Assembly (NCBI RefSeq): GCF_900103085.1
Contig: NZ_FMWR01000002.1
Span: forward strand, 1-64,000
Source: Gilliamella mensalis
GTDB taxonomy: Bacteria > Pseudomonadota > Gammaproteobacteria > Enterobacterales > Orbaceae
Direction of reading: 5' to 3'
DNA length: 64,000 bases
Every line of letters begins with the position of its first letter. Within the stretch, counting starts at the first letter, position 1. This document shows positions 49,658 to 59,860 of this stretch, in pieces. The notes beneath the pieces are model-generated. The model made no database searches and was not told where the DNA came from. It saw nothing but the letters and a program-made list of their open reading frames with translations. Made by a program: the position numbers and the translations under genes.

Positions 49658-50108
49658 TTCAACATTGTACAATAGCGCCTTTTACGTTATCGGATCTATT
49701 TTTACAAATAAATAGATCTTGATATAATTTAGCAATACCATTGATGAAACATCAATCAAGTACACTACTATTATACTTATAATCCTTTCAAGATAAGGCT
49801 TGGATTAATTTTTCAATTTTACGGACTTCCATCTATACACTGGTAATGATATTTTTTCATGTTGAGTATTATTTGAACTGTAGCAATAACTATATAGTGA
49901 TGTTCCAAATCAGCAAATCTTTATCGATAAAAAAGAAACCAATGCGTAAACTGTTTAATAACTGTATATAATACGATTAAACAGCATGCAGAGGTTCCGA
50001 GTAAAACCCTTATGAATTAATTATGAAATATAAAGAATCCAGCTGTTTCCTATACTGCTTTTTTTTGCGATAATGTCGTTACTTAATTCAAAAAAATAGG
50101 AAAATATC
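49658..50108. other. Intergenic region before the phosphoethanolamine-transferase-like gene
   Basis: No coding frame is visible. A perfect 9-bp inverted repeat at 49951-49984 brackets a TATAAT sequence, so a regulated promoter may lie here. Confidence 0.45.
49951..49984. promoter_or_regulatory. Inverted repeat flanking a TATAAT box
   Basis: CTGTTTAAT (49951-49959) and ATTAAACAG (49976-49984) are perfect inverted copies 16 nt apart, with TATAAT at 49967-49972 between them. It looks like an operator across a promoter, about 125 nt before the next start codon. The regulator is unknown. Confidence 0.35.
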
Positions 50109-51710
50109 ATGAAATTACATGTAGTTAAAAAAAAATCATCTCTAATTTTACTACTGGTTTATCTTGTTTTTAGTACTGTTTTAGTTTATACCTATTTACC
50201 TAAATCCCATAAAATTCATGAGCCCCAAGTTTTTGAGGATCCTTTCTTTTATCTAAACTTGGTTACAACATTATGTTTTTGTATACTTTTACATATATGT
50301 ATTCGTAGCCGTCATTATTTTCTTGTTGCTCTTAGCACACTATTTCTATTTCTATTTTTTTCCGAAATAAGTTATTTCATCTATTATGAGCAAGTAATAT
50401 CAGCAGGTGTGCTTGACTCTATTATTGAGACTAATTCTTACGAAGCGGTATCAATGTCTAAGCAAGTTTTAATCATAACAATTCCTGCATTTATTGCGAC
50501 TTTTATTATTTTATTTATTTTTAGAAAGACTGTTACTGTTAACTTTAGACCAATTATACCTCTAGCCTGTTATATACTTTTATTATTTACTATTATTGTT
50601 TTCCAAATAACCCACTCATCAGAAAAGTATGAAATTAAGCAAGGAAATTATAAAAGTATTGCTGAAATAGTTCGTCAAGTTTATCCTGCCGCATTTGGTA
50701 ATTTTTCATATATTTTAATGAGTTATGCATCAAATGACATCTATTCTGATGCTAATCAAATTGAAAAATTTAATGAGTCTGTTCTTCTACCGCCTAATAA
50801 GTCTGATAACGACTTAGTTGTATTCATCATGGGCGAGGCTTCTTTAGTTACTCGGTATAGTACTTACGGTTATTATAAACAAACCACTCCTTTCATAACC
50901 GATATTTTTAGTCAAAATGGTGCATGTATTATCCAAAATAGCCACTCAACTGCAGCTTTTACAAGGGATTCTTTGCCGATGACACTTTCATTCACTTTAC
51001 CTGAAAGTTACGATAATTTATTTACTAATAAATCGATTATTGAAATGGCTAAATTCAATGATTATAAAACCTATTGGTTAGCATCAGCTGCACAGGCAAT
51101 TCAAGGTTCATTTAATACTAAATTTGGATTTATTGCTCGTAAAAGTGATGTTGTCTCTTTTAGTGAAAGTGGTGATGATATTAGTTTAAGTCAATTATTA
51201 GAAAAAACGCTTCAGGAAGACAATTCACAGAAAAAATTTATTTTTGTGCATTTACGTGGAAGTCATCAACCTTATACAGGTTATGACCAAATTGATAAAC
51301 AAGCTTTACCGGATGCAGAAGAATATGACCTTACTGTCCACCATACTGATCGCGCAGTTAAAGCATTATATGATACTATAAACAAATATAGTGATAATTA
51401 TACCTTGATTTATACCTCAGATCATGGCGAAATCGTTAACGTCGGGCATGGTTTTAGTAACGGAAGCGTTGACCAGTTTTTAATACCTTTTCTATTTATA
51501 TCAAAAAATCCTAAATATAACTGTCAATATATAGAATCGTTTAGAGGATCTACAGGCTATTTAAGTGGACTGATGAATAAATATATTCTATCGAATCTTT
51601 TAGGGTATGACATTGATCAAACCATTATTGATAAAGAAAAAAATAATGACCGAGTTCTTATGCCAAACGGCAGTACTATGTCTTTTTTAGATATTCTAAA
51701 TAAGAACTAA
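50109..51710 (+). CDS. Phosphoethanolamine transferase-like membrane enzyme (sulfatase fold)
   Basis: A 533-residue protein with five N-terminal membrane helices (about residues 12-30, 41-60, 64-90, 115-137 and 145-165) and a periplasmic alkaline-phosphatase-fold domain. Metal and nucleophile sites show as IMGEAS, then HSTAAFTRDSLPM with the probable nucleophile Thr, and YTSDHGEIVNVGHGF near the end. Relatives (EptA, EptB, CptA, OpgE) move phosphoethanolamine from phosphatidylethanolamine to lipid A, LPS core or glucans. The usual NGYERxTNP block is YGYYKQTTPF here. The acceptor cannot be assigned; lipid A modification and polymyxin resistance are possible. Confidence 0.85.
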   Translation: MKLHVVKKKSSLILLLVYLVFSTVLVYTYLPKSHKIHEPQVFEDPFFYLNLVTTLCFCILLHICIRSRHYFLVALSTLFLFLFFSEISYFIYYEQVISAGVLDSIIETNSYEAVSMSKQVLIITIPAFIATFIILFIFRKTVTVNFRPIIPLACYILLLFTIIVFQITHSSEKYEIKQGNYKSIAEIVRQVYPAAFGNFSYILMSYASNDIYSDANQIEKFNESVLLPPNKSDNDLVVFIMGEASLVTRYSTYGYYKQTTPFITDIFSQNGACIIQNSHSTAAFTRDSLPMTLSFTLPESYDNLFTNKSIIEMAKFNDYKTYWLASAAQAIQGSFNTKFGFIARKSDVVSFSESGDDISLSQLLEKTLQEDNSQKKFIFVHLRGSHQPYTGYDQIDKQALPDAEEYDLTVHHTDRAVKALYDTINKYSDNYTLIYTSDHGEIVNVGHGFSNGSVDQFLIPFLFISKNPKYNCQYIESFRGSTGYLSGLMNKYILSNLLGYDIDQTIIDKEKNNDRVLMPNGSTMSFLDILNKN

Positions 51711-52015
51711 TTTTTTGCTATACTGTTGAATAATGAGATAACATCAAAATAAGAAGCACTTTAAGCAATGTTCTTATACAATTAGTATTGCAATTTATTG
51801 TCATAAAAATTTCTTAGAAAAGTGAAAAATGAATAGATACATGTTAATGCGTACATGAACATAATTCCTTAGAAATTCCCCCTGTAAATGCTAATTCATT
51901 TACAGGGTCCTAAAAGAGATCATTTTACGCTTAAAGCTTTTTTTGGGTTGCTAAAAATTCTTAAATAAATGATAGTAAGCCCAGCAAATAGCCCATAGAC
52001 TTGCTCTCTATTAAT
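51711..52015. other. Intergenic region between two convergent genes
   Basis: Just over 300 nt with a hairpin at 51880-51907 and no coding frame. Confidence 0.5.
51880..51907. terminator. Hairpin between the transferase gene and pbpC
   Basis: A perfect 11-bp stem (CCCTGTAAATG / CATTTACAGGG) with a 6-nt loop. It has no clear T-run on either side. Confidence 0.55.
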
Positions 52016-54313
52016 TTAATCTAGAGTAAACATCATTCGCGAAATTTGCCCACTTTGATCTAATAATAATAGATGATGCAAGCCTTTTTGCATGACCGTT
52101 AAAGGAACTTTTTGATCATCATACGTGTGTGCAATAAGTTCGCCATCTAAAAACCACCATTTATCACCTATTCCCCCTTGTGGGGTTACATCAATGGTGA
52201 CACGGTGTTGTCCTGGCAAACGTTTTACCAATTGTTTATCTCGCAATCCAATGATATTTAACGGCAAAAAAGTATCTTTACCAAAAACAGGACAATTTTT
52301 ATCAATCTCAGGAAATAACGATTGTCGACGTTCTTTGGGTAACAGCCAATTTTCTAAAGCAATTGGCCAAAGCGCAATCTGTTTTTTATGCGCATTGCTA
52401 CAATCTGCTGACACCCGTTTACCTTCATCATTGACCCAAATTGTCACCCACCCTGAACGGTAGAGATTGTTATTAAGCGCGGTCAGAGTATCAAGCGTTG
52501 GGGGTAGCATGTTATTTAATATCCAAGCTTTTTTTTGGCGATGGCAGTTTTCATCGGTTGCGGGCAATATTTGCCCTGTTGGCCAACAAATTTTTTCTGA
52601 TGTCACCGTTGCTGGTTGTGTTACTAAAGGTAATGGTCGATTTAGTCGTCGCTCTTTATTTAATAATAACGTATTAACTTGTTGCAAAATTGGAACTGCT
52701 GTAATGGCGCCATACTGGCCAACGACTGGCGTGCCATCTGGACGTCCAACCCAAATGCCAATCAAATAACGGGGATTAATACCAATCGCCCAGGCATCGC
52801 GATAACCATAGCTAGTACCTGTTTTATAGACAAGTAGACGATTATTACCTAGCATCTGCCTTGTGATCCACGCACTTCCATCGCTAATAAATGGCTTACT
52901 TAACAACGGTTCGTCTTGTATAAAGCGTAACGAACTTACTCGCCCATGGCGAGCAAAAGCACTATAGGCGCTGACCAAATTATCCATTCTTAACGATGCA
53001 CCCCCTAATATATACGAAATATTAGGATTATTACCAGTAGATACCAGTAGTAGACCAACACTGGCAAGTTTACCGGCAAACCGTTTAGGACCATAAAGTT
53101 CAATTAATTGAACAGCAGGTAAGTTCAATGAGTTTTTTAATGCCTCTGTGGCACTGATTGGTCCATAAAAATCTTCATCAAAATTGGTAGGACGGTAGTC
53201 AGAACTGATTCGAGGCGTATCTTGCAACAACGATTCAGAATGAATCATACCATCATCAATCGCGAGTGCATACATAAAAGGCTTTAATGTCGATCCAGGT
53301 GAGCGAAGTGCACTAATCATATCAACCTGACCAAATCTTTCTTTATCATTAAAATCAGCTGAACCAACATAGCCTTTTACTGACATATCGGTATGATCGA
53401 CAACTAAAATAGCCAGTGAAGTTTTGGGGGGAAGCTGATTTTTGCGATTAATTGCAATATCTTCAAGACTATATTGAAGAGAGTGATCAATATTTGAATG
53501 AATAATGTCAACATCAGGATATTGCTGACTTAGTCTTCGTGCTAATAAAGGGGCTAGTTGTGGTTTTTTACGTGGATAAACCCATACTTCTTCTTTTCGA
53601 ACTTGCTCTATAATATCTGGTGACCATACATGGTATTGAGCTAATCTTAATAAAACTTTATCTCGAGCTTGCTTGGCGCGCTGAGGATACCTATCAGGAC
53701 GCAAGCGACTAGGAGCTTGCGGCAATACCGCTAATAAAACCGCTTCGCCACGTGTTAACGATTTTGGGGCTTTACCAAAATATGACCAGCTAGCAGCCCC
53801 TAAGCCTTCAATTGCTCCTCCAAATGGTGCACGGTTTATATATAAAGTTAAAATTTGATCTTTTGTAAAATGGCGTTCAAGTTGCAGCGCTCGAAATATT
53901 TGTTGAAACTTTCCTGCCATAGAGCGATCATGAGGATGAAGCAATCTTGCAACCTGCATCGAAATAGTACTACCACCTGAAATAATTTTCTTATTGCTGA
54001 TATTTTGCCAAGCTGCTCGCAGTAACGATGCGGGATTAACTCCAAAGTGATCATAAAAGTAGCGATCTTCATAATTTAATAGCACATCAAGGTAATCATT
54101 GGGTACTTGATCTAATTCAATGGGATACCTCCAAATACCATTTTCATCAGCAAATCGCCAAAGTGGTGTACCATCTTGCGCAAGAATTGTTTGAGTGGTT
54201 TTATTTTTTGCAATCGACAATGGAAATAAGTGATCAGCAACAAAAAAGCTACCTAGTAATAATAGGATGAAAGAAAACAGACAAACTAGAATGTTAAGCA
54301 GGCACTTTTTCAT
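52016..54313 (-). CDS. pbpC: Penicillin-binding protein 1C
   Basis: A 765-residue bifunctional class A PBP. After an N-terminal anchor (about residues 7-28) come the GT51 glycosyltransferase (EDRYFYDHFGVNPASLLRA, GGSTISMQVARLL) and a transpeptidase with SPGSTLKPF (SxxK), SLN (SxN) and VYKTGTS (KTG). The C-terminal BiPBP domain (about residues 670-765) is present. In E. coli it lies next to yfhM, as here. A 35-bp repeat occupies the region immediately before its start and no clear Shine-Dalgarno is seen. Confidence 0.95.
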   Translation of the reverse strand: MKKCLLNILVCLFSFILLLLGSFFVADHLFPLSIAKNKTTQTILAQDGTPLWRFADENGIWRYPIELDQVPNDYLDVLLNYEDRYFYDHFGVNPASLLRAAWQNISNKKIISGGSTISMQVARLLHPHDRSMAGKFQQIFRALQLERHFTKDQILTLYINRAPFGGAIEGLGAASWSYFGKAPKSLTRGEAVLLAVLPQAPSRLRPDRYPQRAKQARDKVLLRLAQYHVWSPDIIEQVRKEEVWVYPRKKPQLAPLLARRLSQQYPDVDIIHSNIDHSLQYSLEDIAINRKNQLPPKTSLAILVVDHTDMSVKGYVGSADFNDKERFGQVDMISALRSPGSTLKPFMYALAIDDGMIHSESLLQDTPRISSDYRPTNFDEDFYGPISATEALKNSLNLPAVQLIELYGPKRFAGKLASVGLLLVSTGNNPNISYILGGASLRMDNLVSAYSAFARHGRVSSLRFIQDEPLLSKPFISDGSAWITRQMLGNNRLLVYKTGTSYGYRDAWAIGINPRYLIGIWVGRPDGTPVVGQYGAITAVPILQQVNTLLLNKERRLNRPLPLVTQPATVTSEKICWPTGQILPATDENCHRQKKAWILNNMLPPTLDTLTALNNNLYRSGWVTIWVNDEGKRVSADCSNAHKKQIALWPIALENWLLPKERRQSLFPEIDKNCPVFGKDTFLPLNIIGLRDKQLVKRLPGQHRVTIDVTPQGGIGDKWWFLDGELIAHTYDDQKVPLTVMQKGLHHLLLLDQSGQISRMMFTLD

Positions 54314-54314
54314 T

Positions 54315-54349
54315 TTGTCAAAAAGTTTCAGGAAACCCTACGTTTTAGT
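54315..54349 (-). repeat. 35-bp dispersed repeat, copy 2, in the pbpC leader
   Basis: The minus-strand sequence matches 5524-5558 at 32 of 35 positions and ends one base before the pbpC start codon. Its centre, GTTTCCTGAAAC, is nearly palindromic. It could be an operator, an RNA element or part of a mobile remnant. Confidence 0.65.
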
Positions 54350-54360
54350 ATAAATAGATA

Positions 54361-54380
54361 CCGCTAACTTTTGTTAGCGG
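54361..54380. terminator. Hairpin between yfhM and pbpC
   Basis: A perfect 8-bp stem CCGCTAAC/GTTAGCGG with a TTTT loop lies about 55 nt past yfhM. A weak T-rich tail follows on the minus strand; it may partly uncouple pbpC from yfhM. Confidence 0.55.
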
Positions 54381-54433
54381 ATAATCACTTTGTTTATATT
54401 TTTATATCATCAATCTTAATTGTTACATAAATA

Positions 54434-57400
54434 TTAGTGTTGCTTTGGCTCATTAGATTCTACATTGCGCTCAACAATCGACATGACTTCAACGGATTGA
54501 CCAATAGCAAACCGATCAGGGCGATACATTGATTCAACATAGGGGTATGGAATCATATAATTACCCGCTGTCACAGCTCTGGTCAAGTAAGCGACACGAA
54601 TACCATAAGTATCTTCGCTCACATAATGGTTAATATCAACGGCCGCAACATATCTATCATCACGAAATTCTTGATATTTAATATCATTGCTATCTTCATC
54701 TTTCAATAAACTAGCTAATTCAGGAATCGCCTGTAAGCTAACACTGCTGTTGGTTAGATTTTGGTTTTCTAATTCAAGACCAGCAGGTAAAAAGTCAACA
54801 ATTAACGCATCATGAACAGTCTCTTTATGTGCATTAACGTCTAATACAACGACCATTAAATCACCCACTTTCATATTGTCAGGCTGAATTTTATTACCCT
54901 TCAAATCGTAGTAGGCACGTTTAACTGTTAATCTATTTTCATCACTCGTTGGTGCGGGGGCTTTTTTATCATAACCTGAAACAGTGAATTTAATATAAAG
55001 TGGCTGAGCATCTTTTGGATTCGAAATAGTTAAACCACTTGCTAAATCAGCAAAATTAAAAGATCGTAATAAAGTTGTATCTACATCATTTGAATGTTGA
55101 TTGATAACTACATTAAATTTGTGTGATGATTTATGTTGTTCTAAAGACCAGCCCGCTACAAATAATGCGTTAAGTTCCTGTGTTGAAAAATAACGGGTAT
55201 CATTAAGTAGATCAGATAAATGAATTAAATAATCAGCTTGTTTATCAATACTTAAATCGTTTTCAATCAATAAAGATAAAACTAATGCATTATCACGAAT
55301 CGCACTACCATAGTCACCCAGCCAAGCATATTGATTATTATAACTTATTGTAAATACTTGTGGCACTAAACTGTTATAGATATTATCAAAACCAGCTAGT
55401 TTGGCAGATAGCGCTAGCTGAGCAACAGGTAATGGAGACAACACCTTAACATCATTTTCTGTGATTTGTTGAGCCATTCGATTGATTTCATTACGCATTG
55501 GTACTGTAATTTTATTTTGTTTTGCTAGCACCGCTAAAGCATACGCTTTAGTAGCAAATTGTATGTAATTACTTGCTTGTGAATTGTCATAATAGTTTTG
55601 TAAACTATTAAATGAATTAGCATCATAAATATATTGGCTAATACGTGAAATAGCCGCATTAAGCGCGTCATTATTAACATTATAACCACGTTCTTTAGCT
55701 TGTAATAAAAAGTCAGTCGCATACACGGTTAACCAATGTTCTTCTGCACTCTCTTTATTCCATAACCCAAAGCTACCATTATTGCGTTGCATTGATAAAA
55801 TTCGCGAAATACCTAATTGCACGTGTTCGCGTCGCTTCTCATCCGATTCGGTTTTAATTCCCAAAGCAGCAAGCTGCTGTTGATTTGCATATAATGATGG
55901 CATTAAACCACTAATGGTCTGTTCCAAGCAGCCATATGGATAGGCAAATAATTCTTTAATATATTGAGCAATATTAAGTGGCGATTGATCTGATATGATC
56001 AATTTGCCATCAACCGTATTTTCAATCATCTCAGCAATACTATCTTTAGGTAACTGCCAACTTTCGCCACCGTTTATTGCTGCCGCATAATATTTTGTTG
56101 TTGCAGCATAAGCTGGTCTAACACCAACCTTCCATGATCGTTTAATTTGGTAATCAGAACCATCATCTAACAAAATGCCTTTGACATTAATTGTCACAAT
56201 ACCCTGACCATAGCCATAATCAGCAACAATTGGCACTTTAATAATTTGTCTTTGCTTACTATCGAGCGTGACTGTAGTAGGCTTAGTTGCATTTTGATGA
56301 ATCAACCCAGAGGTTGAAACATCAACCTGCATTGTTTGCATTTTTTCGGTTAGATTATTTAGATCTAGCGCCAAAATTGCCTGATCACCACCCGATAAAA
56401 AGCGCGGAGTCGATAGCTCAGCAATCACTGGCGATGCAACAATCATTGTTTGTTCAGCCTTACCATAGCGACTATCATCCCATGCTTGAACCATTATGCG
56501 TAATTCACCATCAAAATTAGGCAAAGTAAGATCAACAACGCCTTCACCTTCATCATTAAGAGCAATCATTTGTAACTGCTGAGCAACAATATTGACTTCG
56601 GTTAATGGTTTTTTACTCCCTGTGCCCGCTGCGCCAAGCATAGCGTCACCACCAAAGCTCATATTCACATTACGTCCTTTACCTTCGATTAATTTACCGT
56701 ATACATCGTAAAGATCGACATCATAACGTTTACGACCTAAAAATGCACTGTAAGGATCGGGTGTGGCAAAATTAGTAATGTTCAATACACCTGAATCAAC
56801 AGCCGAAACCAATACTGTGACCTGATGATCTGGTTGAATTGCACTTTTATCCATTTTAACTTTTATTGGAATGATTTTTTCAGGCTCGGTCTTCTTCGGC
56901 GCTTCGATACTCATATTTAATTGTCGATTAGAAGTATCAATTGGTAAATAAAGCAATCCAATTGCTCGTTTAACCGTTTGAACAGCAGCATCAGTTGATG
57001 GGCGAATAATCATCGCATTAATATAAATATCATGACGTCCCCAATCTTGAATTGGAATTTCGACATCAAGACCGTTTTCATCAACGGTAATATCTTGTTT
57101 CCATAACATACCACTATTGGTTTCAAGTGAGATATAACCCGATCCTGCAACCGGTGCTTGTACATGTATTTTAGCAGTATCGCCAACTGAGTAGACAGTT
57201 TTATCAAGGCTTAATTTAACCTGATCTGGGCGAACAGAATTGGTACCGTTGGTGTTATCTTCCCAATTGTAACCACTTCTAAAGCGTAGGCTACTGGTGA
57301 TATTATTTTTTGTATCGACAATTTCAATACGGTAAGAGCCGTAATCATCTGTTTGGTAGCTTATTTTGGTTGTACCACTTTCATCAATAGAAAGCGGTTG

Positions 57401-59590
57401 TTCTTGCACAACAAATTCACTTGAATTGTATTGTTGATGCCATCCAGCATCGTCAGACCAGCTCCAATAATAATTACGACGTTCACGAATAATTCTTGCC
57501 TTTAAATGACTGGTAGGCAGTTTTTTGCCGTCAATGTTGACATAAGCCACCTCAAATTCTGCATTAGCACCTTTGTCGACTGTCGGGCTATTTTCGTAAC
57601 GATCCGATGACCAATCATAATAAGGCGATGTAGAAAATAGTGCCCTTACTGCTGGTATTTGCTCATTTGGCCAAATAGTTTGGCTTGCATAACGTGTAAC
57701 AGAACGACCACCGGAATCAAGCAAACTTGCTTGTAAAATAACTTTAATCGGAGAGCTCAATTTACTCCAATCGCTAGTATCAATTCCAACTTGTGCGATC
57801 CCGTTTTTATCTAAAGCCACCTCAATATTATCTATTTGACGATCAAGATTACTATCAGTCACATCTCCAATTTTATAGTCGGCAATTTCTGGAATTAAAT
57901 CAATTTTTCTAAGATAAATATTGCTTTCTAAATTATTACCTGCTGCTGGGGCACCATAAAGGTACCAACCTTTAACATCAAAAGTGACACGTTTATCAAG
58001 CATAATAGGTTTATTTGATGCAGTAGTAATTTCCATCGCCATGCGCTCTGGCAAGAATTCTTCCACTCGAAACCACGCGTAACGGTAATTATCATCGCCT
58101 AAATTAAAACGAAATGCCCACTTGCCCGTTGCTGCATGAGTCGGAATAACATATTGCCATTGATATAAACCATTTGAGTCAACTTGGGCATCGATAGTGA
58201 AAGTTTCAACAACTTTATTATCCGGAGACATAACATCAACCACAATAGGTTGCACTGGCAATGGCTTACCATCGGCATTACGCAAAAGCGCATTAAAATA
58301 GACCGTTTCTTCAGGACGATACAAGTCACGAGGACCAAAAGCAAATAGTTGTTTTTGATAAAAAGCAGAACCAGTTAAATTATATTCACTTAAATTTAAT
58401 GCACCGTGATCCAAATTTACCAACGAAATCTGTTTGCCATCATTGGCGGTTAGTAATGCATAATCCATACCTTTTGATAAAGCCACCTCAGCATAACCTG
58501 TAGAATCGGTTTGGGCTGAAATGGTTGTACAGTTTTTATTGCTATCTCGAATACTTCTGGTACATAGCACCGATAAATTAATATCAGTAAGCGGTTTACC
58601 ATTGTCCAGCCTATGGGTCATGACTGACAATTTACCGTTTTGATAAACATGAACAGCAACACCAATATTACTGATTGTAAATAGCGATGCAGGATTTGAA
58701 TAATCATAGCTTCCGGCTTGATTCATAACAGCAAAATAAACACCTTCTTGCTGAAGCTGTGGAATGGAAGCAAGGTTAAGTAATACTGTTTCTTGTGAAT
58801 TACGTTTTGGATTCAAATCGAATCGAGACGTATAAACTAAATCAGCAAATTTATTAATATTCTTTGCGTTCCAACTTGTCACTTGGTTAATAAGACCATA
58901 ATCAGCAATAAAATCAGATAACTGTTCAGGTTTAATTTTAAAGAAATTAACATCAATTTTCTCAACATTAAGAGTAACAACCGGTAAACCACTCATTGAT
59001 TTACTTGGTAGCAAAAAACCACTGCTCGCAAATCCAACCATCGGTTTGCGATCTTGCGTTTTGATTTCCGCTTGATAGACTTCTTTTAAACTGTTGCCAT
59101 TAATTGCCGCTAACATTTTATCGATAGTCAGTTCTAATTCACGATTTGGTTCAAGGTATCGATGCCTTAATTCTAGCCCGTTATCTGACAGTTCCCAAGC
59201 ACCATCAACATTACCTTTTTGACGATCAACTAAACGAAGCAAATTAGAAAAATTAAGATTAGGATTTAAAGGCACTGAGAAAGTAATAACTAGTGTGCTT
59301 GAACCATCAATAATAACTTCTGAACTATCAATGACTGTTAGTGTCTTACCATGATATTTTTCGATTAATTCTGAAGTTGGATTAAAAACAGGGTGGGCTG
59401 GTTCATCTTGCGCTATCTTATGGTCGTTAATAGAATCGCTAACATCAGTAGTTTTATTATTATCAATAATTCCCGTTACCGGTTGTGGGGTTATTTGTTC
59501 AGTGCTTGCATTTTGCTTAGTTTCATTATTATCACAACCGACTAATGCTAACAACAGGCTTAATACAGCTAAGTGTTTTACTAATCCCAT
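54434..59590 (-). CDS. yfhM: Bacterial alpha-2-macroglobulin lipoprotein YfhM
   Basis: A very large periplasmic lipoprotein that traps attacking proteases and is thought to back up wall repair by PBP1C. With the start at 59590 (GAGGT upstream) the lipobox is LVGC with Cys19 and the length is 1718 residues, against 1653 in E. coli. The thioester motif CLEQ is intact with the cysteine at residue 1221, in YPYGCLEQTI. MG-type beta domains fill the first two thirds, followed by the thioester helical domain and the C-terminal receptor-like domain. It lies just upstream of pbpC, the conserved partner. Confidence 0.95.
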   Translation of the reverse strand: MGLVKHLAVLSLLLALVGCDNNETKQNASTEQITPQPVTGIIDNNKTTDVSDSINDHKIAQDEPAHPVFNPTSELIEKYHGKTLTVIDSSEVIIDGSSTLVITFSVPLNPNLNFSNLLRLVDRQKGNVDGAWELSDNGLELRHRYLEPNRELELTIDKMLAAINGNSLKEVYQAEIKTQDRKPMVGFASSGFLLPSKSMSGLPVVTLNVEKIDVNFFKIKPEQLSDFIADYGLINQVTSWNAKNINKFADLVYTSRFDLNPKRNSQETVLLNLASIPQLQQEGVYFAVMNQAGSYDYSNPASLFTISNIGVAVHVYQNGKLSVMTHRLDNGKPLTDINLSVLCTRSIRDSNKNCTTISAQTDSTGYAEVALSKGMDYALLTANDGKQISLVNLDHGALNLSEYNLTGSAFYQKQLFAFGPRDLYRPEETVYFNALLRNADGKPLPVQPIVVDVMSPDNKVVETFTIDAQVDSNGLYQWQYVIPTHAATGKWAFRFNLGDDNYRYAWFRVEEFLPERMAMEITTASNKPIMLDKRVTFDVKGWYLYGAPAAGNNLESNIYLRKIDLIPEIADYKIGDVTDSNLDRQIDNIEVALDKNGIAQVGIDTSDWSKLSSPIKVILQASLLDSGGRSVTRYASQTIWPNEQIPAVRALFSTSPYYDWSSDRYENSPTVDKGANAEFEVAYVNIDGKKLPTSHLKARIIRERRNYYWSWSDDAGWHQQYNSSEFVVQEQPLSIDESGTTKISYQTDDYGSYRIEIVDTKNNITSSLRFRSGYNWEDNTNGTNSVRPDQVKLSLDKTVYSVGDTAKIHVQAPVAGSGYISLETNSGMLWKQDITVDENGLDVEIPIQDWGRHDIYINAMIIRPSTDAAVQTVKRAIGLLYLPIDTSNRQLNMSIEAPKKTEPEKIIPIKVKMDKSAIQPDHQVTVLVSAVDSGVLNITNFATPDPYSAFLGRKRYDVDLYDVYGKLIEGKGRNVNMSFGGDAMLGAAGTGSKKPLTEVNIVAQQLQMIALNDEGEGVVDLTLPNFDGELRIMVQAWDDSRYGKAEQTMIVASPVIAELSTPRFLSGGDQAILALDLNNLTEKMQTMQVDVSTSGLIHQNATKPTTVTLDSKQRQIIKVPIVADYGYGQGIVTINVKGILLDDGSDYQIKRSWKVGVRPAYAATTKYYAAAINGGESWQLPKDSIAEMIENTVDGKLIISDQSPLNIAQYIKELFAYPYGCLEQTISGLMPSLYANQQQLAALGIKTESDEKRREHVQLGISRILSMQRNNGSFGLWNKESAEEHWLTVYATDFLLQAKERGYNVNNDALNAAISRISQYIYDANSFNSLQNYYDNSQASNYIQFATKAYALAVLAKQNKITVPMRNEINRMAQQITENDVKVLSPLPVAQLALSAKLAGFDNIYNSLVPQVFTISYNNQYAWLGDYGSAIRDNALVLSLLIENDLSIDKQADYLIHLSDLLNDTRYFSTQELNALFVAGWSLEQHKSSHKFNVVINQHSNDVDTTLLRSFNFADLASGLTISNPKDAQPLYIKFTVSGYDKKAPAPTSDENRLTVKRAYYDLKGNKIQPDNMKVGDLMVVVLDVNAHKETVHDALIVDFLPAGLELENQNLTNSSVSLQAIPELASLLKDEDSNDIKYQEFRDDRYVAAVDINHYVSEDTYGIRVAYLTRAVTAGNYMIPYPYVESMYRPDRFAIGQSVEVMSIVERNVESNEPKQH

Positions 59591-59860
59591 TACTACCTCG
59601 TTTAGAGTCATTATTGCTAATCATCTTTATTATATTTTGACCACATATTATGCATGACTCTTTACTTTTTGGCAAAGCGTGTTTAATAAGCCTAATAAGG
59701 AATTTTCACAAAAAACCAAAACAAAAAAACAATTAAAATCAATATTTTTTATGATATATTTTGATGAAGGACTATTTAAGTATGAAACATAAAACTCACC
59801 AAAAATAATAATGAGCTTTATGTTTGTTAAGGTTAAATAATAAATTTTAGAGTTTAATGA

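Noticed and set aside
49964-49979. LexA-like half-site CTGTATATAATACGAT
   Set aside because: It shares ten bases with the first lexA box, but the second half is GAT rather than CAG; the similarity is mainly the TATAAT sequence.
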